Positions 22,922-30,119 of a stretch of 30,119 nt of DNA are shown here, piece after piece; the stretch's first letter is position 1, and each line of letters starts with the position of its first letter. The stretch covers positions 1 through 30,119 of IMG/VR virus record IMGVR_UViG_3300029319_000316. The stretch is one strand, 5' to 3'. Below the pieces are notes generated by a model. It searched no databases. It had not been told where the DNA came from and saw only the letters and a program-made list of their open reading frames with translations. The translations under genes and the position numbers were made by a program. The DNA is from a virus.

Positions 22922-24863
22922 TTTTCTTAACTCCAGTATTGAGGCTTTCAAGCAAACTATGAACTTCTTGACTAGTTTTAAATAGTTTTCGTTCCTCAGT
23001 AAGATCCATTTTTTGAGCGCCCTCGCCAAGAGCGGCAAGACCTAAGTCCTTGGTAAGTTCACTAGTAGCCATGCCCGGGAAGACATTTCTGGTTCCGGAA
23101 CGTGTCTTTTCACGACTTGCGGCGGCATGCATTTGCTTATTTGTTTTGCGGCCTCGACCATAGGTGGAAGTGCGCTTGTCGCGTTTCACAGGGATGTATT
23201 TTCCACCCTTCTCGTAAGTGCGTACCTCTGGATCCCGACGGTTTCCGGGTGGCTCTGCTAAAAGAACACCAGCGTCGTCTTCACCTGCCGGCTCTTCGGC
23301 GGCTGGCTCGTCAAGACCAAGATCGTCGCCTCCGAGATCCTCATCACCTCCTCCGAGATCCTCATCACCGCCTCCAAGTAGATCATCTCCACCTCCAAGA
23401 TCTCCGCCTTCAGCCTCTTCGCCTTCGGCAGCGGCGGCAAGTCGGGCATCAAGTTTGCGATCAAAATACATCTCGCGCTGGTTTCTAAGAATTTCCTCGT
23501 CAGACATATCAAACATGTGCTTGTATACCCAGCGACGGCTGAAAAAGCCCTCTGTGGCCGAACCTGCTGCATCGAATTTACTTTTCCAATGCTCAAGTTC
23601 TTGCAATTCGGCAATTTTACTCGGATTATTAAGGGTAAGATCAAAAGAGAGCAGATCATCTCCACGAAAGCCGAGAACATAAAGATGAACAATTCCAATC
23701 TTTTCAAGTTCAGACAGGCCGGAGCGCTGAAGACGCTGAATGGTTCTAGCGAAACGAACATCTTTCTGGGCTAATGTTGTCTTGTCCTCGTCAGCACCTT
23801 CGCCTCGGGACAAGTATGATTGTGGCACCTTGATAGCGGCGAACAATTTGTCCTGAAGATACTTCACATCATCAATATCGCCCGTGAAAGCACCACCGGG
23901 AAGGTTCTCGACACGAGAAGACTGTCCTGCTCGAAGAGGAATGAAAATGTCCTCTTCCACGCTCATTGGATTGTAGCGTAGATCAACACGTCCAGTGTCC
24001 TTGTCAATAACTTGGTTGCGCTTCATCTGAGTCACAACCTTTTGCATATACTGCTCAACGTCCTGTGGTGGGATATTCCCAACATCAACATAAAAAACTT
24101 TTCTTTCTGGTGAGCGAACGATACGATAGGCCATCATGGCGTCTTCCATAAGGGTCAATTGACGCCAGATACGCCGAGCAGGTTCCAAAACAGAAGTCCC
24201 GTATGGAGCAAACTTATCATTACCCAGCACACGAAAATGTGCGATTTGCCAATTCTCAAAAGTCATTCCTCCGGAGTTCCACTGAAATTGAAAATAATTT
24301 GGATTTGTTTTATCCTCGCCTTCAAGACGTTCAATTTCATTTGACGGCAATCCAATCGCGGATTGAATTCCCATCTTTTCATCAATATCTAAGTATAAGA
24401 AAAAATCTCCATATTTGCACATCGTCCTAAACCAACCAAAAAGGTTTGAGTCGATATTAAGAATATTGTGATACAGATCATCTAAAATTAATTTGATTTC
24501 TTCATTTGGGCACCTAATTGACAACATTGGACTAATGGGAGAACTAGTTGTCATCTCATCGGCATAAATATCCAAAGCAGATGCGATTTCAGGCATATAT
24601 TCCATTTGTTGAAAATCTACATACCTTTCAGAGCGGTTGTGGTTTGCAATTGCATTCGCCGCCAAAATATCAAATGGATTATATCCAGCCTTTTTAAATT
24701 GTCTACCACTAGCAGACTCAAATGCGCTGGCATATTTATCCAGATGAATTCGCCTTAACTGTCTTTCGTGCTGTGCGCGGCGATTGACAATCGGACCTGA
24801 GAACAATCTTGTAAGCGTTTTATATAATCTAGATTGCGGGTTTCTATTATTTTTTGAAGCCAT
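22902..24863 (-). CDS. 20: Portal protein (T4 gp20-like), 653 aa
   Basis: Portal core features are clear: YMPEIASALDIYADEMT near residue 90, LMEDAMMAYRIVRSPERKVF and YVDVGNIPP around 235-265, LPGGAFTGDIDDVKYLQDKL, and SYLSRGEGADEDKTTLAQKD around 345-365. Portals form the dodecameric gate for DNA entry and the base for head assembly. At 653 aa it exceeds T4 gp20 (524 aa); the extra is C-terminal, where residues ~490-545 are Gly/Asp/Glu repeats followed by a basic tail (KYIPVKRDKRTSTYGRGRKT). ATG 24861-24863 follows AAGGA at the end of the terminase gene, so translation is coupled. Confidence 0.93.
   Translation of the reverse strand: MASKNNRNPQSRLYKTLTRLFSGPIVNRRAQHERQLRRIHLDKYASAFESASGRQFKKAGYNPFDILAANAIANHNRSERYVDFQQMEYMPEIASALDIYADEMTTSSPISPMLSIRCPNEEIKLILDDLYHNILNIDSNLFGWFRTMCKYGDFFLYLDIDEKMGIQSAIGLPSNEIERLEGEDKTNPNYFQFQWNSGGMTFENWQIAHFRVLGNDKFAPYGTSVLEPARRIWRQLTLMEDAMMAYRIVRSPERKVFYVDVGNIPPQDVEQYMQKVVTQMKRNQVIDKDTGRVDLRYNPMSVEEDIFIPLRAGQSSRVENLPGGAFTGDIDDVKYLQDKLFAAIKVPQSYLSRGEGADEDKTTLAQKDVRFARTIQRLQRSGLSELEKIGIVHLYVLGFRGDDLLSFDLTLNNPSKIAELQELEHWKSKFDAAGSATEGFFSRRWVYKHMFDMSDEEILRNQREMYFDRKLDARLAAAAEGEEAEGGDLGGGDDLLGGGDEDLGGGDEDLGGDDLGLDEPAAEEPAGEDDAGVLLAEPPGNRRDPEVRTYEKGGKYIPVKRDKRTSTYGRGRKTNKQMHAAASREKTRSGTRNVFPGMATSELTKDLGLAALGEGAQKMDLTEERKLFKTSQEVHSLLESLNTGVKKNETKAQ
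23331..23393. repeat. 21-bp tandem repeat in the portal C-terminus
   Basis: Two near-perfect 21-base units (23331-23351 and 23352-23372, one difference) and a degenerate third (23373-23393) encode repeated GGGDEDL-type heptapeptides. Copy number could change in frame. Confidence 0.85.
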
Positions 24864-24865
24864 TT

Positions 24866-26443
24866 TTATCCTTTAAGAAGCCAAATAAAATCTTGATAAT
24901 CTTTTTTTGTTTGTTCATCTTCAAATTCTTTTTTATAGCCAGTCATTCCGGGAATTGCTGTGTTCATAAAAGAATCTGTTCTGTAAATTGAACTAATTGA
25001 AGATTTAGCATACTCTACTTGTTTCTTGTCCTCCTCCAAAGCAGTGTCTCTTACCCAACAACAAATAGCCAGTGCCATAACCAAGTCATCATTGTATGAG
25101 CGCATCGCTTGTGGTTTGCCATTTGCCCAGATAAATGTCTTTAATTCGTTGACTAATCGCGTAGAATACACCTTAATTAGTTTATTTCGGATGTACTCTT
25201 CCAATTTTGCTATGATAAGCGGTCGAGTCTTGGAAGTTGTTGAAAAACCGGGCACAGCATTTGGCAAATTCTGCGCCATGTGGTGCTCAACATAGTCGTG
25301 AGTTCCTTTCATAGAGTAGTACAAGTTATTATAACCTAAATCACTCAACTTTTCAAGTACAGAAATGCCAATTCCTACATTTTCTACTACTAAAAGCGCT
25401 TTTCCGTATTCATTCCCAACTTGGTAAAGGAAATTCGCATACATGTCAAGCGTAGGTTTGCCCTGATATTCTGCGACAACTTCCAATGTTTGTAATTTTA
25501 GGACATGAAAGACGGAACTATCAGCACCATCGCCTCTGGCGACATCAGCAACAACTATGTATGTAAATTCATCACTGTAGTTTTCCCAGATCCAGTAATT
25601 CCTATCAAATCCAGTACGATATTCAGGCGATTTACACTCGTTCAACAGTCTTCCCAAGTCTTCTGGGTCTATAACAGTGTCTCCGGACGTATTAAAGTTA
25701 CATTCGTACTCTTGGGCGATCTCTCGCCTCGACATGTTCTTCGTTTCCTTCTCGAACCAAGCCTGATCGCGCTCTGGGTGTACATCCCAGGGCAAAAGTG
25801 TCGGATGAAACTCGTTTGAGCCGTCCTCGGCGCCAACATACGTCTTATGGAACCAGTTTCCGACACCGCTTGGCGAAGAAAGGGCGATACAGCGTCCACC
25901 GGTCGAGATTGTGGGGTAGATTGCCTTCCAAAGTTCGCCCAGAGTCTCAATATGGGCTGCCTCGTCGATAACCAGCAGGGAAAGTGCCTCAGAACGACCA
26001 GCATCGCCGCTCGTTGAGGATGCCTTGATCTGGGAACCGTTGGTCAACTGGAATGAGGTGCGGTTGTCAATCTCAATGTCCGCAATTTGGAGCCACGGAG
26101 GCAGTTTCTTGACAATTGCCTTCACCTTTTTGACCAAGTTGGTCGCTGTGGCGAGTTTTGTTGCCAAAATGAGCACGTTCTTGTCGCGGTGGAACATCAT
26201 CATCCACGCAACATAGCCCGAAACAATCGTCGAGATTCCCAATTGGCGCGCTTTTAGGATAATGTTATAACGATAATCGACAAAGTCGTCTAAAAGGTCG
26301 TCTTGATAATCATAAGTGTTAAAAGCGATCAAACCATGCACGGGATGAGAGATCTTAGCATAGTTTTTTAAAAAGTAAGACGGGCTTTTGCCGCATTTTA
26401 CTATTTCCTTGAGAATGTCTTTCTTGGAAAGTTCATATTTCAA
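24866..26443 (-). CDS. 17: Terminase large subunit (T4 gp17-like)
   Basis: A 525-aa packaging motor. The ATPase shows a deviant Walker A (K64-ARQLGIST; T4 has SRQLGKTT), Walker B LLVIDEAAH with D160/E161, and a coupling motif ALSSPSG at 187-193. The C-terminal RNase H-like nuclease has D300 (VVADVARGDG), E354 (LVVENVGIG) and D452/453 (YNDDLVMAL). It is shorter than T4 gp17 (610 aa) but no core motif is missing. It cuts concatemeric DNA and pumps it through the portal encoded just downstream. Start ATG 26441-26443 overlaps the preceding stop (ATGA). Confidence 0.95.
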   Translation of the reverse strand: MKYELSKKDILKEIVKCGKSPSYFLKNYAKISHPVHGLIAFNTYDYQDDLLDDFVDYRYNIILKARQLGISTIVSGYVAWMMMFHRDKNVLILATKLATATNLVKKVKAIVKKLPPWLQIADIEIDNRTSFQLTNGSQIKASSTSGDAGRSEALSLLVIDEAAHIETLGELWKAIYPTISTGGRCIALSSPSGVGNWFHKTYVGAEDGSNEFHPTLLPWDVHPERDQAWFEKETKNMSRREIAQEYECNFNTSGDTVIDPEDLGRLLNECKSPEYRTGFDRNYWIWENYSDEFTYIVVADVARGDGADSSVFHVLKLQTLEVVAEYQGKPTLDMYANFLYQVGNEYGKALLVVENVGIGISVLEKLSDLGYNNLYYSMKGTHDYVEHHMAQNLPNAVPGFSTTSKTRPLIIAKLEEYIRNKLIKVYSTRLVNELKTFIWANGKPQAMRSYNDDLVMALAICCWVRDTALEEDKKQVEYAKSSISSIYRTDSFMNTAIPGMTGYKKEFEDEQTKKDYQDFIWLLKG

Positions 26444-26994
26444 GTGTCTTTTCTCGTGATGTTCATTGGGTTGGCTGCATCATCGCGGCCCATGGACAAG
26501 AACTTCTTGAATGTGTCTCTGAGTCTTTCTTCAGAATCGGTCATCGCCGTTGAAACTTCCTCAACAACTTCATTCGACAGTGAACCAATCTCATAAACAC
26601 ACTGAGCACAGACACTCGTTCTAACTCTGGAAATATATTGAACCATAACGTCAACATCTCCAATGAGTGTTAATTTTAAATTCTTTCCTGCCACTTTTCT
26701 ATATTCAGATTTTAAGTAATTTGCACATTTCTGAATAATTGCCAACATCTCCTGCTCTAATTTAAGAGCGTACACATCGGACAATTTCTGCTCAACATTA
26801 TATGTGATAATTAAACGATTTCCAGCCATACGGACCTTGAAACCATCAACAATTCGGGAATCGATGATTGGATTGCCCTCATCTCGCTTCAGTCCGATTT
26901 CATGAGCCTCATAATTTTCGTCAGTTGCGCCATCATAAACAATGTTTCGCGCTGCTTGAGCGATATTTCTAATGATTTCAAGATCTTTATTCAT
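26440..26994 (-). CDS. Conserved protein in small-terminase position
   Basis: A 184-aa protein. ATG 26992-26994 with AGGA about 9 bases upstream is preferred over an in-frame start 21 codons earlier that would overlap the previous gene. It opens MNKDLEIIRNIAQAARNIVY and has a beta part (VDGFKVRMAGNRLIITYNVE), a middle helix, a single CAQC and a charged C-terminal helix. It overlaps the terminase start (ATGA). Small terminases usually lie here, but I see no DNA-binding helix-turn-helix and T4 gp16 likeness is not evident, so the function is left open. Confidence 0.75.
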   Translation of the reverse strand: MNKDLEIIRNIAQAARNIVYDGATDENYEAHEIGLKRDEGNPIIDSRIVDGFKVRMAGNRLIITYNVEQKLSDVYALKLEQEMLAIIQKCANYLKSEYRKVAGKNLKLTLIGDVDVMVQYISRVRTSVCAQCVYEIGSLSNEVVEEVSTAMTDSEERLRDTFKKFLSMGRDDAANPMNITRKDT

Positions 26995-27008
26995 TCTGTA
27001 AATTCCTT

Positions 27009-27446
27009 TTAAATTCCGGTATAAGAACCGGACCAGTTCGAGCCATTTGGAGAACAAGCATCGTTATTGATACGAGTTACTGGAATATTTGTTAATCCAG
27101 CGATCACATCCACACCGGTAGCGGAACCGGAAAGCCATAATTCTGTGACCTTAAGATACATTTTACCAGTGCTGTCAATAACGCCCGGGCCACTGGCGCT
27201 AGGCTGCAAGATCATCTTGTGACCTTGGCCCACTCCGTCGCCTACAACTCCATTCTGTGAAAAAGCGACACTAACTTGAGTAGCGCCCCGATTGCGGACC
27301 TCAACCCACGATGTAACATATGGAAACTGAACAACTGTTCCACGAAGGTGCTTAGTCAGGTCAAGGTTACCGGACATATACGGCATCGCACTAACCTGAT
27401 AAGATCCAACGTTATTAAGCCCCACTGTATATTTAAAATCTGCCAT
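27009..27446 (-). CDS. Small beta-rich protein, probable virion component
   Basis: A 145-aa protein opening MADFKYTVGLNNVGSYQVSA. Strand-rich throughout (VVQFPYVTSWVEVRNRGATQ, MYLKVTELWLSGSATG), few charges and a Gly/Ser/Asn-rich C-terminus (PNGSNWSGSYTGI). This composition suits a jelly-roll-like virion protein, e.g. a decoration or fibre-tip protein. Its ATG overlaps the stop of the zinc-ribbon gene (TAATG). No named family recognised. Confidence 0.7.
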   Translation of the reverse strand: MADFKYTVGLNNVGSYQVSAMPYMSGNLDLTKHLRGTVVQFPYVTSWVEVRNRGATQVSVAFSQNGVVGDGVGQGHKMILQPSASGPGVIDSTGKMYLKVTELWLSGSATGVDVIAGLTNIPVTRINNDACSPNGSNWSGSYTGI

Positions 27447-27829
27447 TATTCGTCCTCTTTATTTGGTCGCCACCCGTCTTTCCATCTCTGTTCTCTTCCT
27501 TCTACGTGCTTTACATAGCAAGCATGACAGCACTCGAATTTTTGAACATATACTTCATCACGAAGTGACAAATGATATTTGCGACAAACGCCGCACACAA
27601 TATTATTCTTCTTAATTAGTTTTTTACTGACATAAATGCCATTAACCAATTCTTTCTCGTTGTCCTCTTGATGAGAGAACTCCCTTTCGAAGACTTTTTT
27701 GGCTTGAACCTCGTATTCTTCTTCGCTTTCCTCGGTCCAATTACCCTTCGGATTTTGAATCGCTTCGGTGCCATACTTCTTGGCAATCTCTTTTTCTAGT
27801 CCGGCGACAAAAGTTAAATCTCGTTTCAT
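27446..27829 (-). CDS. Zinc-ribbon-like small protein, unknown function
   Basis: A 127-aa charged protein. Two cysteine pairs, CGVC near residue 79 and CCHAC near residue 100, spaced about 20 apart, fit a zinc ribbon. The N-terminus is helical and acidic. It is tied to both neighbours by 4-base (ATGA) and 2-base-type (TAATG) overlaps. Such proteins can bind nucleic acid or partners; nothing specific can be claimed. Confidence 0.7.
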   Translation of the reverse strand: MKRDLTFVAGLEKEIAKKYGTEAIQNPKGNWTEESEEEYEVQAKKVFEREFSHQEDNEKELVNGIYVSKKLIKKNNIVCGVCRKYHLSLRDEVYVQKFECCHACYVKHVEGREQRWKDGWRPNKEDE

Positions 27830-28953
27830 TTTGCCATCTTTTTCAATCTAAGTTCTAAATTTTTAACTAAATCTCCGGCAAACTCTTTTGGTCTAAGTTT
27901 CTTTAGTGTTTTGATTGCCTTAACGTAGTCCGGCATATTGGAATCTTTTGCAAACTGTTCTAAGTCTTTATCGCTTCGAAACATTAAAGATACCACCTGT
28001 GTTGCCAAAGTATTGAAAGAGGGCATTTTTTTATAAGTCTTGACAACATCTGCCGGCTTCTTCTTCATTATTTTTGCTAATTGAATTATATTTTTCCTTT
28101 TTTGTATATTATCCTGTTCTTGCAATATATTAGGATTTTGCTCCTTATAGTTGATCATACTTAATTGAGCCGGTGAGATTTTTCCAGTGCTCATTAACCA
28201 TCTGACTAAATCATCCAATATGTCACTCATCCACGTTTCATATTCAAAATCATCCCCTAAATATCTTTTCACTCTTTCATCGTCACCAATTCCCTGCTCG
28301 CGGGCTGCCTTTTGAGTAACTTGTCGTAAGCCTGTTTTTTGTTTCCCTGTACCAAAATCTTTTTTAAAGTTAAGATTAATTTGTTGTATTTGTGATGTAT
28401 CTCCATTTGCTTTAAATAAATCTTCACCATATTTCAAAGCATATGTATTTAATCGTTGAGTGAGATGCTGCAATTCATGCCTAATAGTGCTTCTTAATTG
28501 ATCCCAACTTCGATGCTCCCAAGGATTTAGCGCTAAAAATAAGCCTTGTCCTTTGTCGAAAGTGCCCATCCTCCCCATACTATCCATTTCTCTGTCTATT
28601 ACCAAAGTAATTTTCAAAGGTCTCTCTAAGAAGGGCTTTAATATCTCCTCTTTAAGTCCAGATTTAGGATCCCAATTATCTTTCATAAAACGCATGCCGT
28701 TTTGCCATGGCATGCCGGAATCTCCATGGATCATATAAAATAGAGCCGCACCATTTTTAATTTTTATCTTATCACTATAAAATATTTCATGTCCCGGGAC
28801 ATCTAATTCTTTTTTGAGATAATAATCCCTCTTTTCTTTGCCTTCTTCATAAGCATCCGATGCTATATTATAGATTGTATTAAACAGAGTCTCTGAATAT
28901 TTAAGTTCTGCTTCATTGACAAATCCACGCCAATTTTCAAGTATAAGTTTCAT
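27826..28953 (-). CDS. Metallopeptidase-like protein with capsid-targeting leader
   Basis: A 375-aa protein. I place the start at ATG 28951-28953 because it overlaps the preceding TGA (ATGA); an upstream in-frame start would add 25 residues and lie inside that gene. The N-terminus MKLILENWRGFVNEAEL matches the leader of the 208-aa protein and resembles T4 internal-protein leaders (MKTYxEFIxE). Residues 159-163 are H-E-L-Q-H in the helix STIRHELQHLTQRLN, the HExxH zinc-peptidase motif; Glu236 or Glu238 (DDFEYETWMSDILDD) could be the third ligand. The rest is mixed, with a Lys-rich C-terminus. I infer a zinc peptidase packed in the head, trimmed by the gp21-like protease and ejected into the host, or a head-maturation enzyme. 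Confidence 0.75.
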   Translation of the reverse strand: MKLILENWRGFVNEAELKYSETLFNTIYNIASDAYEEGKEKRDYYLKKELDVPGHEIFYSDKIKIKNGAALFYMIHGDSGMPWQNGMRFMKDNWDPKSGLKEEILKPFLERPLKITLVIDREMDSMGRMGTFDKGQGLFLALNPWEHRSWDQLRSTIRHELQHLTQRLNTYALKYGEDLFKANGDTSQIQQINLNFKKDFGTGKQKTGLRQVTQKAAREQGIGDDERVKRYLGDDFEYETWMSDILDDLVRWLMSTGKISPAQLSMINYKEQNPNILQEQDNIQKRKNIIQLAKIMKKKPADVVKTYKKMPSFNTLATQVVSLMFRSDKDLEQFAKDSNMPDYVKAIKTLKKLRPKEFAGDLVKNLELRLKKMAK

Positions 28954-29372
28954 TTTGAAATTTCGGTTGCTGCGTAAAAGATGGCAATAGATGTTGCTAT
29001 CCCAGTAACCATTCCTCCTGCGAACCACAAATTGGTATTTGGTTTTTTTGCTGTGTTCTGTATATAAGTATCTAACTCATCCTGTGTTTCTGTCAAGAGA
29101 AAATTTAATTTTTCTTGCTCTGCCGTCGCTTGAATGTCGGCAAGTCTTATCTGGAGATCGTATTCAGCGCGGATTCTGCTAATTTCAAACTCGGTTCGCA
29201 AATCGCACTCTGTCATCGCAAATTGCTTCTCGACGATCAGTTCAGCGGTTGCGGTTTCGTTAAACAAGTAACCAGCGAACGGTGCTTGTTCGCCGGCTTC
29301 TAGTTGTGTATACTGGGCATCTTGCGCTAGCGCAGAGGATAAGAGCAGTAGTCCAATCACACTTGATGTCAA
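28950..29372 (-). CDS. Signal-peptide/coiled-coil membrane protein (spanin-like?)
   Basis: A 140-aa protein starting at TTG 29370-29372, with AGAGG 6 bases upstream; no in-frame ATG is available before an upstream stop. Residues 2-16 (TSSVIGLLLLSSALAQ) look like a signal peptide with likely cleavage after ALA. Then come QAPFAGYLFNETA, a long charged helix (about 45-100) and a C-terminal transmembrane segment (NLWFAGGMVTGIATSIAIFY). The topology would span the envelope with a periplasmic helix, as in spanins, but no spanin family is recognised and no holin or endolysin lies beside it. Confidence 0.65.
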   Translation of the reverse strand: MTSSVIGLLLLSSALAQDAQYTQLEAGEQAPFAGYLFNETATAELIVEKQFAMTECDLRTEFEISRIRAEYDLQIRLADIQATAEQEKLNFLLTETQDELDTYIQNTAKKPNTNLWFAGGMVTGIATSIAIFYAATEISK

Positions 29373-29393
29373 TTTATACCTCTTTTATTTTCA

Positions 29394-29744
29394 TTATTCG
29401 TTTCTTAAGATTCGAAGAACATATTCTCCTATTCTTGCCTCTTTGCCCGGGCCATACTTTTCATCGAATGGCATAGTTCTGTGTGCTTGAACCAAAGCGT
29501 TGGTTAAAGTTTCACCAACCTCTTCAGCGGTTAGTTCCATGGCGGCACCAAGGGCAGACTCTAATTCCTCTAAGGGAATTGAATAAAAATCTGCTGCGTT
29601 CTTAAGGGCTTCCCTCTTCATCACTTCATCACCACCGCCTCCAAAGGATTCAGGTGGGACGTTTGATGCGGGATCCCACTCTCCCTGAAAGTCCCTGATG
29701 CTTTCCTTAATAATCTGCTTAAGTTTTGTTTTTGTTAGTTTCAT
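29394..29744 (-). CDS. Small protein with LKQIIKE leader
   Basis: A 116-aa protein. ATG 29742-29744 with a perfect AGGAGG 9 bases upstream is chosen over a start 29 codons earlier inside the previous gene. The N-terminus MKLTKTKLKQIIKESI repeats that of its upstream neighbour (MKISKGRLKQIIQEEM) and contains I-K-E, a possible gp21-type cut site. A Gly-rich linker (PPESFGGGGDE) and an acidic helical domain follow. Function unknown; likely an internal or processed virion protein. Confidence 0.75.
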   Translation of the reverse strand: MKLTKTKLKQIIKESIRDFQGEWDPASNVPPESFGGGGDEVMKREALKNAADFYSIPLEELESALGAAMELTAEEVGETLTNALVQAHRTMPFDEKYGPGKEARIGEYVLRILRNE

Positions 29745-29748
29745 GACT

Positions 29749-30099
29749 CTACGCCTCCTGTGCTTCGTCCAACTCTGGACGTTGAGCCATAACTTCGGCA
29801 TCTTTCTGAGCCATAGCCTGAAGTTTGTCATACATTACTTTTCCGAGCAGTGATGCGACTCCAGCAGCAAGAACAGGGTTCGCGAGGATCTTGGCGAGCG
29901 CTTCCATCGCAAGCATCATGTTCTCAGGTGTGACCTGCTCCTGAATGGATCCGTCTTTTGGATCTTTGTCGGCGCCGTCTGGCACACCGTCCAAATCCTT
30001 GTCAAAACCTTTCCTTTCTTTGGAATATGGACCTGGGTTCTCAACATTGTCCATCTCCTCTTGGATGATTTGCTTCAATCTACCTTTTGAAATCTTCAT
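29749..30099 (-). CDS. Small protein with LKQIIQE leader and Asp-rich loop
   Basis: A 116-aa protein, ATG 30097-30099 with AGGAG 7 bases upstream. It opens MKISKGRLKQIIQEEMDNV, then DKDLDGVPDGADKDPKDG (about residues 33-50), a D-x-D-x-D-G pattern like calcium-binding EF-hand or thrombospondin type-3 loops. A hydrophobic helix (NPVLAAGVASLLGKVMYDKL, about 73-92) precedes an acidic tail. Leader and paired gene suggest a packaged protein; the metal loop suggests calcium binding. Both are inference. Confidence 0.75.
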   Translation of the reverse strand: MKISKGRLKQIIQEEMDNVENPGPYSKERKGFDKDLDGVPDGADKDPKDGSIQEQVTPENMMLAMEALAKILANPVLAAGVASLLGKVMYDKLQAMAQKDAEVMAQRPELDEAQEA

Positions 30100-30119
30100 T
30101 TTTATTCTCCTGAACGCGC

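Noticed and set aside
22922-23038. Longer N-terminal form of the helical protein after the portal
   Set aside because: The extension runs into the portal gene and has no ribosome site; the ATG at 22919-22921 has one.
26440-26994. Firm call of small terminase (gp16)
   Set aside because: Only position supports it; no helix-turn-helix or gp16-like sequence was seen.
1-30119. tRNA genes, integrase, transposase or attachment sites
   Set aside because: None could be recognised; the gaps are too short and lack cloverleaf-like sequence.

Overview
The window is a nearly gapless block of a T4-like contractile-tailed phage (myovirus) genome. All 35 supported genes lie on the minus strand, so transcription runs from the right end to the left end. 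Diagnostic proteins are a gp17-type terminase, gp20-type portal, gp21-type prohead protease, gp22-type scaffold, gp23-type capsid, gp13/gp14/gp15-type neck and tail-terminator proteins, gp18-type sheath, gp19-type tube and a gp26-type baseplate protein. Divergence from T4, a phage-borne ribosomal protein bS21, and short proteins opening with an MK..K..LKQIIKE-type N-terminus suggest a phage of a marine or other aquatic bacterium; the host itself cannot be read from the sequence. No tRNA, integrase, insertion sequence or CRISPR array was seen.

Layout in transcription order. (1) 30.1-26.4 kb: two short proteins with basic/amphipathic N-termini, a signal-peptide/coiled-coil membrane protein, a protein with a T4-internal-protein-like leader fused to an HExxH metallopeptidase-like region, a zinc-ribbon protein, a small beta-rich protein, and a conserved protein just before the terminase. 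(2) 26.4-19.3 kb: terminase, portal, two unknown proteins, a second leader-bearing protein, a DUF1360-like membrane protein, the prohead protease, a leader-type small protein and bS21. (3) 19.3-14.4 kb: four fibre-like proteins sharing a C-terminal domain; the largest (705 aa) is built from repeats. (4) 14.3-11.5 kb: scaffold and major capsid protein. (5) 11.4-9.7 kb: two further beta-rich virion proteins and a small coiled-coil protein behind its own sigma70-like promoter. (6) 9.7-1 kb: neck, tail terminator, sheath, two tube paralogues, gp26-like baseplate protein, small chaperone-like proteins and the start of the tape-measure gene, which runs off the left edge.

The parts work together as a head-and-tail assembly programme. 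Terminase packages DNA through the portal; scaffold and capsid build the prohead; the protease matures it and probably trims the leader-bearing internal proteins; neck proteins join the head to the sheath/tube tail. From about 18 kb leftward the region is divided into transcription units. Nine copies of an octamer reading CTATTTAT or CTACTTAT on the coding strand lie in the gaps before genes, often directly after an intrinsic terminator hairpin. I infer these are this phage's late promoters, although the sequence is not the T4 consensus in the coding direction. To the right of 18 kb the genes overlap at stop/start codons and look translationally coupled.
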